From contig JBFKAV010000060.1 of the NCBI GenBank assembly GCA_041621405.1, positions 1 to 19,065 on the forward strand: a stretch of DNA of 19,065 nt, read 5' to 3'. This DNA comes from JBFKAV01 sp041621405 (GTDB taxonomy: Bacteria > Pseudomonadota > Alphaproteobacteria > Rhodobacterales > Rhodobacteraceae). Numbering within the stretch: the stretch's first letter is position 1; each line of letters opens with the position of its first letter. A model generated the notes under the pieces. That model was given only the letters and a program-made list of their open reading frames with translations. It was not told the origin of the DNA and ran no database searches. Positions 14,441 through 19,065 of the stretch are shown here, one piece after another. Made by a program: the position numbers and the translations under genes.

Positions 14441-16000
14441 TCAGAAGTCCGTCGGCGCGCCGCCCTCGGCCTTGCGGCGGGCGACGAAGTCGCGGAGCTC
14501 GTCGCGCCGGGCCTCGTCCATCGGCGGCGGCTCGAACTCGGCGAGGATCGCCTTGTAGATCCGGTGCGCGCGCTCGGCGGTCCAGACCGCGCCGTCGAGG
14601 TTCCAAGCCTCGAAGTTGCGCCAGTCCGAGGCGATCGGCGCGTAGAACGCCGTGGTGTAGCGCTCCTGGGTGTGCTGGCAGCCGAAATAGTGCCCGTTCG
14701 GCCCGACCTCCTTGATCGCGTCGAAGGCGATGGCGTCCTCGTCGGTGGCGTAGGTCGCCGCCTCGAAGTAGCGCTGGATCATCTGCAGGACCTCGCAGTC
14801 CATCACGAACTTCTCGGGGGACGCGATCAGCCCGCCCTCGAGCCAGCCCGCGGCGTGGTAGACGAGGTTGGTGCCCGACTGCACCGCGGCCCAGAGCGAA
14901 TTGCAGGTCTCCCACATCGCCTGGCCGTCGGGGACGTTCGCGGCGCAGACGCCCGAGGAGCGGAGCGGCAGCCCGTAGAAGCGGGAAAGCTGGCCCGTCA
15001 TCTGGGTCGCGCGCATGTATTCCGGCGTGCCGAAGGCCGGGGCGCCGGTCTTCATGTCGACGTTCGAGGTGAAGGTGCCGAGGCCGACCGGGCAGCCGGG
15101 CTTGACGTATTGCAGGAGCGCGATCGCCGCGAGCCCCTCGGCGACCGAGAGCGCCACTGCGCCCGACATCGTCACCGGCGCCATCGCGCCGGCCAGCGTG
15201 AACGGTGTGACGATCACGGCCTGGTTCTTGCGCGCGCAGCGCATCGCGCCGTCGAGCATCGGGAAGTCGTGCTTCAGCGGCGAGACCGAGTTGATGTTGG
15301 TGTACATGTGCGCCTTCGCCGCGAAGTCCTCGTGGCTGAGACCGCCGGCGATCCGGGTCATCTCCATCACGTCCTCGACCCGCTCGGCGCCGAGCGAATA
15401 GGCGTGCACCACCTTGTCGGTCAGGATCAGCTTCTCGTAGAGGCAGTCGAGGTGGCGCACCGAGGGGTGGATGTCGATCGGCTCGACCGGGTAGCCGCCG
15501 GCGACATGGATGCAGTTGAAGTACTGCGTGAGCTTCATGAACTCCTTGAAGGTCTCGAAGTCGCCCGAGCGCTTGCCGCGCTCGAGGTCCCATGCGTTCG
15601 GCGGCGAGGAGACGTTGACGAAGGCCATGTGGCGGCCGCCGATGACGATCTCGCGGTCGAGGTTCCTCGGCGTGATGGTGAAGGAGGCCGGGGCCTTGCC
15701 CACCATCTCCATCACGAAGTCCTCGTCGTACCTGACGTTGCTGCCCTCGACCTTGCAGCCGGCCTGCTTCAGCAGCTCGCAGGCCTCGGGATTGAGCATC
15801 TCGATGCCGAGCTCGGAGAGGATCCGCATCGCGCCCTTGTGAATCGCCTGCACCCCCTCGTCGTCCAGGGGCTCGGTCGGGCGGTCCGGGTTCACCGGCA
15901 GCCGCCAGGGCATCTGGTCTATGGCGGCGTGACCGGCGCGCTCGGCATGGGCGGCGCGGCCGCCGGCGCGGCGGCGGCGGGCAGGGCTGGCATCGGTCAT
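14441..16000 (-). CDS. MttB-superfamily (trimethylamine/glycine-betaine-type) methyltransferase
   Basis: This 519-residue protein belongs to the MttB (COG5598) superfamily. Characterised members transfer a methyl group from trimethylamine (pyrrolysine enzymes) or from glycine betaine and related quaternary amines (non-pyrrolysine MtgB type) to a corrinoid protein. No in-frame TAG interrupts the gene, so this is a non-pyrrolysine member. Conserved-looking segments include MRILSELGIEMLNPEA, CPVGLGTFTSNVDMKTGAPAF and GHYFGCQHTQERY. An arginine-rich N-terminus (RRRRAGGR) precedes the barrel. GGAGGG precedes the ATG by a few bases. No corrinoid protein, reactivase or tetrahydrofolate methyltransferase gene is visible, so it is an orphan here and its substrate is unknown. 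Confidence 0.92.
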   Translation of the reverse strand: MTDASPARRRRAGGRAAHAERAGHAAIDQMPWRLPVNPDRPTEPLDDEGVQAIHKGAMRILSELGIEMLNPEACELLKQAGCKVEGSNVRYDEDFVMEMVGKAPASFTITPRNLDREIVIGGRHMAFVNVSSPPNAWDLERGKRSGDFETFKEFMKLTQYFNCIHVAGGYPVEPIDIHPSVRHLDCLYEKLILTDKVVHAYSLGAERVEDVMEMTRIAGGLSHEDFAAKAHMYTNINSVSPLKHDFPMLDGAMRCARKNQAVIVTPFTLAGAMAPVTMSGAVALSVAEGLAAIALLQYVKPGCPVGLGTFTSNVDMKTGAPAFGTPEYMRATQMTGQLSRFYGLPLRSSGVCAANVPDGQAMWETCNSLWAAVQSGTNLVYHAAGWLEGGLIASPEKFVMDCEVLQMIQRYFEAATYATDEDAIAFDAIKEVGPNGHYFGCQHTQERYTTAFYAPIASDWRNFEAWNLDGAVWTAERAHRIYKAILAEFEPPPMDEARRDELRDFVARRKAEGGAPTDF

Positions 16001-16064
16001 CGCATCCCTCCGGGCTGGATCGGCTCCAGTTGACAGAGGATACGCCCGAAGCGGTTTGCGATTA

Positions 16065-16081
16065 GCGACAGAATCCGTCGC
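16065..16081. promoter_or_regulatory. Inverted repeat upstream of the MttB-family gene
   Basis: GCGAC (16065-16069) and GTCGC (16077-16081) form perfect 5-base arms with a 7-base spacer, 65 bp upstream of the methyltransferase start and 10 bp downstream of the HAD gene stop. It could be an operator or a small hairpin. The same arm sequence occurs in the repeat at 487-507. Confidence 0.3.
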
Positions 16082-16090
16082 ATTTCGGGG

Positions 16091-16807
16091 TCAGGCCGGC
16101 GATTCCTGCGCCACGTGGGTCGAGAGCCAGCCGGGCAGATGGCCGATGTCGGGCAGGACGACCTCGGCATAGGGCGCCAGGTCCTCCTCGCCGGCGAGCC
16201 CGGTCAGCACTGCCACGCGGCGCATTCCGGCGGCGCGGGCGGCGGCCAGGTCGTGCCGGCTGTCGCCGACCATCGCCACCTCGGCCGGCGCGAAGCCGAA
16301 GCGGTCGGCGAAGGCGAGGAGCGCGCCCGGCCCCGGCTTCGCGCCGAAGCCCGAATCGAAGCCGGCGACGAAGTCGAAGAAGCGTTCGGCCCCGACCTTC
16401 ACAAGATGCGCCCGAGTCGGAACCTCGGCATCGTTGGTGATGACGCCGAGCCGGAGCTCGAGGCGCCTGAAAAGGCTGAGGAGCGGCTTCAGCGGCACCG
16501 CCTCGACCATCGGCGCGGTGGCGGCGGTGGCGTTCATCCGCGCGATCAGCACCGGCGCGCTGGTGCCGGGCAGATGCGGCAGCAGCGCCTCGGCGATCTC
16601 GGTCGGCGTGCCGGCGATGACCGGGCTCTCCGGCTCGAACAGCGCGTTGGCGGTATCGAAGCCGATGGCGCGGCCCAGCGCCGCCGCGCGGGCGGCATCG
16701 CCGCCGGCGAGCTCGCTCACGAAGGTGCGCGCCCAGGCGCTCCAGGTGGCTTGGAAGTCGAAAAGCGTGCCGTCCTTGTCGAACAGCAGGCCGCGGATCG
16801 CGGTCAT
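16091..16807 (-). CDS. HAD-superfamily hydrolase, phosphoglycolate phosphatase-like
   Basis: This 238-residue cytoplasmic protein has all four HAD motifs: DKDGT at residues 10-14 (nucleophile Asp10, acid/base Asp12), ITND with Thr124, Lys157 in GAKPGPG, and GDSRHD at 181-186. A helical cap lies between motifs I and II (about residues 18-105). The layout fits the Gph/phosphoglycolate phosphatase and related small-phosphate phosphatases; the exact substrate cannot be read from sequence. GGGAGGA sits just before the ATG. The gene is 90 bp upstream of the MttB-family gene on the same strand, and 71 bp downstream of the DUF3572 gene, so the three could be co-transcribed, though no functional link is obvious. 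Confidence 0.92.
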   Translation of the reverse strand: MTAIRGLLFDKDGTLFDFQATWSAWARTFVSELAGGDAARAAALGRAIGFDTANALFEPESPVIAGTPTEIAEALLPHLPGTSAPVLIARMNATAATAPMVEAVPLKPLLSLFRRLELRLGVITNDAEVPTRAHLVKVGAERFFDFVAGFDSGFGAKPGPGALLAFADRFGFAPAEVAMVGDSRHDLAAARAAGMRRVAVLTGLAGEEDLAPYAEVVLPDIGHLPGWLSTHVAQESPA

Positions 16808-16878
16808 TTGGGTTCCTCCCCGCAGCCCGCATTCTGACTGAGCGCGACGGCCGAAGCAACGCTCGGGTGGGTTCGGGC

Positions 16879-17157
16879 TCAGGTCCAGTGCGGGTTTCCG
16901 CCGCCCGGCAGCGCGGCGCGCGCCTCCGATAGGCGTTCGGGCCGGATCCCCTCAGCGGCGGCGAAGCCGGTGACCCAGGCGTCGTCCATCAGCAGGAAAT
17001 CGAGCACCGAGGCGAGGAAGTCCGGCTCCCGTGCCCTGCCGCGCAGGTCGCCGAGCGCGGCCCCGGTCGCGCCGAGGAACACCGGCAGCAGGTCGTCGTT
17101 GCCAGCCAGCCACGCGAGCGCCCTAAGCGCCAGGGTTTCTGCCGCGTCACGCTGCAC
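16879..17157 (-). CDS. DUF3572 family protein
   Basis: This 92-residue protein reads AAETLALRALAWLAGNDDLL near the N-terminus and DFLASVLDFLLMDDAWVTGF in the middle, which I recognise as DUF3572, a small all-helical alphaproteobacterial family of unknown function. The start is GTG at 17157, the first valid start after an in-frame upstream stop, with GGGGA 5 bases before it. It is divergent from the PleD-like cyclase with a 105 bp shared upstream region, a pairing I recall from other Rhodobacterales. No signal peptide or membrane segment is seen. The neighbourhood suggests, but does not show, a link to cell-cycle or cyclic-di-GMP control. Confidence 0.85.
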   Translation of the reverse strand: MQRDAAETLALRALAWLAGNDDLLPVFLGATGAALGDLRGRAREPDFLASVLDFLLMDDAWVTGFAAAEGIRPERLSEARAALPGGGNPHWT

Positions 17158-17262
17158 GAGGTCCCCAAAAATTCCGCCAATGTTAATCGGATTGGAAAGG
17201 ATTCCTTAACCGAACTCAACGAAAACTGACCGCATCGAGACAGCGCGACACGGGAGCCTGAC

Positions 17263-18645
17263 TTGGAGGGTCGCATCCTCATCGTTGACGATCTGGCCAG
17301 CAACCGGATCCTCTTGAAGGCCCGGCTCGCCGCGGCCCACTACGAGGTGCTGCCGGCGCCGTCGCGGGCCGGGGCGGCGGCCGCCGCCGCGGCGCTCCAG
17401 CCCGACCTGGCCATCGTCGATCTCGGCGCGCCGGAAGAGGTGGCGCTCGAGCTCCTGCGGGTGCTGAAGGCGCAGCCCGCCACCGCTGGGATCGCGCTCG
17501 TCGCATTGATCCCGCGGCCCGACGTGGCCCTGCGCCGCGCGGCGCTCGAGGCCGGGGCCGACGACGTGCTGGCGCGCCCGGCAGACCCGGCACCTCTGCT
17601 GGCCCGGATCCGCCGGCTGATGCGCGCCCGTCACCGCGAGGCCGAGCTCGGGCTGCGCGAGGATACTTGCGCCTCCCTGGGTTTTGCCGAGGCCGCACCC
17701 GCGTTCGACGGACCGGGCGCCATCGCGCTCGTCGCCGCCCGGCCGGAGGCGTCGGTGGCCTTGCGCACGGCGATCGCGCCCTACCTGCGCGGCCAGGTCG
17801 AGGTGGTCCGCCCCGGGCAGCTGCTCGACGATCCGCGCCCCGGCGCCGCGACGCCCGACGTCTACGTGATCGCCGCCGACCTCGGCGGCCACCACGAGGG
17901 GCTGAGGCTGATCGCCGAGCTCAGGAGCCGCGCCCGCGGCCGCTCGGCGGGCGTCGTCGCGGTGACCGCGAAGGGCGACGGCGAGGCCGAGGTCGCCGCG
18001 CTCGATCTCGGCGCCGACGACGTGATCGAGGAGCCGGTGGACGCCCTGGAGCTGGTGCTCCGCTTGCGCGCGCAGCTTCGCCGCAAGGCCCGCGCCGACC
18101 GGCTCCGCCGCCAGCTCAGCGACGGGCTCCGCCTTGCGGTGACCGATCCATTGACCGGGCTCCCCAATCGCCGCTCGGCGCAGGTCCGGCTGGCGCAGAT
18201 CGCCGAGCGTGCGGCGTGGTCGGGCCGGCCCTTCGCGGTGATGGTGCTCGACCTCGACCGATTCAAGCTGGTGAACGATGGCTGGGGCCACGGCGCCGGC
18301 GACGCGGTGCTGGTCGAGGTGGCGCGCCGCCTGGCCGCCACGCTGCGCGCCGAGGACCTGGTGGCGCGGCTCGGCGGCGAGGAGTTCCTGGTGGTGATGC
18401 CCGACACCACCGAGGCCGATGCCGGGCGCGCGGCCGAGCGGTTGCGCCGGGCGATCGAAGCCGAGCCGTTCCCGCTGCCGGGCGGCGACGGGGCGCTGCG
18501 GCTCACCGTCTCGATCGGCGTCGCCCTGGCCACGACGCCGGCGGAGGCCTCGGTCGAGGCGCTTGTCGGCATCGCCGACCGCGCGCTCTACAGCGCCAAG
18601 GCCGATGGCCGGAACCAGGTGACCTTCGGCCGCACCGCCGCCTAG
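17263..18645 (+). CDS. PleD-like response regulator diguanylate cyclase (REC-REC-GGEEF)
   Basis: This 460-residue protein has the PleD layout: receiver 1 at about residues 3-120, a degenerate receiver 2 at about 150-272, and a GGDEF domain at 285-457. Receiver 1 has the acidic pair Asp9-Asp10 and phosphoacceptor Asp53 (AIVDLG). The usual switch Thr/Ser is replaced (Ile83 in ALIPRPD) and the conserved Lys is Arg105 (ARPADP). Receiver 2 lacks an obvious phosphoacceptor. The active site is GGEEF at 371-375 with an inhibitory RAED at 362-365, so cyclic di-GMP synthesis with product inhibition is expected. The start is TTG at 17263, with GGGAG six bases upstream and the first receiver strand right after it. 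In Caulobacter PleD acts at the cell pole in development. Confidence 0.93.
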   Translation: MEGRILIVDDLASNRILLKARLAAAHYEVLPAPSRAGAAAAAAALQPDLAIVDLGAPEEVALELLRVLKAQPATAGIALVALIPRPDVALRRAALEAGADDVLARPADPAPLLARIRRLMRARHREAELGLREDTCASLGFAEAAPAFDGPGAIALVAARPEASVALRTAIAPYLRGQVEVVRPGQLLDDPRPGAATPDVYVIAADLGGHHEGLRLIAELRSRARGRSAGVVAVTAKGDGEAEVAALDLGADDVIEEPVDALELVLRLRAQLRRKARADRLRRQLSDGLRLAVTDPLTGLPNRRSAQVRLAQIAERAAWSGRPFAVMVLDLDRFKLVNDGWGHGAGDAVLVEVARRLAATLRAEDLVARLGGEEFLVVMPDTTEADAGRAAERLRRAIEAEPFPLPGGDGALRLTVSIGVALATTPAEASVEALVGIADRALYSAKADGRNQVTFGRTAA

Positions 18646-18952
18646 CGCGAGGCCGGCCGGGCGGTCTGCCGTTTGTTTGGTACGCAGGATTGCGCCAGGC
18701 GACGGCAGGCGACCTTCGGCGCACTGGCAAGCGCGTTTTCGACGAGATGAAGGACCCTGAAGTGGACCCTGACGGCTGGCAGCTGGTCCTGCCATGAAAC
18801 GGCATTGCGCCCCTCCTGGGCAGCGAGGTTCGCGCGCGGTGCTGGGCCATTGGGTGTCGTGCTTGCGGGAAGCCCCGGCGGACGGGGCCAGGCCTGAGCG
18901 CGGGAGGGTGGAAGCCACGGGCGCGGAGGTACGGTCCCGCCGGATTGCCAGG
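18646..18952. other. Region of about 307 bp without a convincing gene
   Basis: After the cyclase stop there is a GGCCGGCC stretch, a short G/C-rich part and TTTGTTT (18672-18678), which could act as a weak terminator. GCCAG (18694-18698) and CTGGC (18724-18728) are inverted. A short plus-strand reading frame ends at 18797 (last residues VFDEMKDPEVDPDGWQLVLP) but has no good ribosome site and lower third-position GC than true genes here. No recognisable protein, RNA or repeat was found. Confidence 0.5.
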
Positions 18953-19065
18953 CTATTCGCGACGCCAGCGGGCGACCCGTGTGAGGATCTTCTCGAGCCT
19001 GTCCGCGTAGGCCTGCCGCTCATCCGGCGTCATCGCCGCGATCCGCGCCACGATCAGCCGGTCGC
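18953..19065 (-). CDS. C-terminal fragment of an unidentified protein (gene continues off the right edge)
   Basis: The last 36 codons of a minus-strand gene are visible, ending at TAG (18955-18953). The peptide includes AAMTPDERQAYADRLEKILT and ends RVARWRRE. Nearly all third positions are G or C, as in the real genes here, which supports coding. The amphipathic ending with TPDER followed by a leucine-spaced helix is reminiscent of the C-termini of MarR-family regulators, but the fragment is too short to assign. Confidence 0.6.
   Translation of the reverse strand, partial: DRLIVARIAAMTPDERQAYADRLEKILTRVARWRRE

Noticed and set aside
16029..16034. TTGACA on the plus strand upstream of the MttB-family gene
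   Set aside because: It is a perfect -35 hexamer, but no plus-strand gene follows and no matching -10 box was found at 16-18 bp.
17158..17262. Possible CtrA site in the DUF3572/PleD-like intergenic region
   Set aside because: Two TTAA elements are present (17181 region and 17205 region) but they are about 19 bases apart, not the 7 required for a CtrA site.
18690..18797. Short plus-strand reading frame (35 codons from TTG) after the PleD-like gene
   Set aside because: The only AGGA lies directly against the start, third-position GC is lower than in real genes, and no family is recognisable.
18794..19065. Plus-strand reading frame starting at ATG 18794 and open to the window edge
   Set aside because: It overlaps the better-supported minus-strand C-terminal fragment, lacks a ribosome site and has a low-complexity Arg/Pro/Gly-rich composition.

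Overview
The window is very GC-rich, codons strongly prefer G or C in the third position, and genes are tightly packed on both strands. Gene content points to an alphaproteobacterium of the order Rhodobacterales: hom, glpX and recJ lie close together, a DUF3572 gene is divergent from a PleD-like diguanylate cyclase, an H-NOX gene is coupled to an HNOBA-GGDEF gene, and 3' regions carry a GGTATTT-type intergenic motif. The assignment comes from recognising protein families and synteny by eye; no database search was run.

Left part (1-2600): the 5' portion of a 3-hydroxyisobutyrate dehydrogenase-family gene (minus) diverges from a pirin gene (plus). Pirin converges on a TetR-family regulator across a shared hairpin terminator region. 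The TetR gene has a perfect palindrome inside its own predicted promoter. A small putative lipoprotein gene diverges from it.

Metabolic core (2677-9459, all plus): homoserine dehydrogenase (hom), class II fructose-1,6-bisphosphatase (glpX) and the exonuclease recJ. Two insertions interrupt this order. The first is a 95-residue unknown protein followed by a winged-helix/TolB-like/TPR regulator; both starts sit next to or inside RNA hairpins. The second is a membrane-anchored NYN-type ribonuclease whose stop codon overlaps the recJ start (ATGA). A tRNA-Glu(TTC) gene with a good sigma-70 promoter follows recJ.

Middle, minus strand (9722-14288): a secreted CinY-like protein, an HNOBA-GGDEF diguanylate cyclase translationally coupled to an upstream H-NOX-like protein, and a DUF4153 membrane protein. 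The H-NOX-like protein appears to lack the haem-ligating histidine and the YxSxR motif, so it may be a sensor partner that no longer binds haem.

Right part: an orphan MttB-family (trimethylamine/betaine-type) methyltransferase, a HAD phosphatase and a DUF3572 protein, all minus. Divergent from these is a PleD-like two-receiver GGEEF cyclase (plus), then about 300 bp without a convincing gene and the C-terminal end of one more minus-strand gene. The two cyclases both keep an active-site motif and an inhibitory RxxD site, so cyclic-di-GMP signalling is a theme of the right half. I see no insertion sequence, CRISPR array, rRNA or replication origin.
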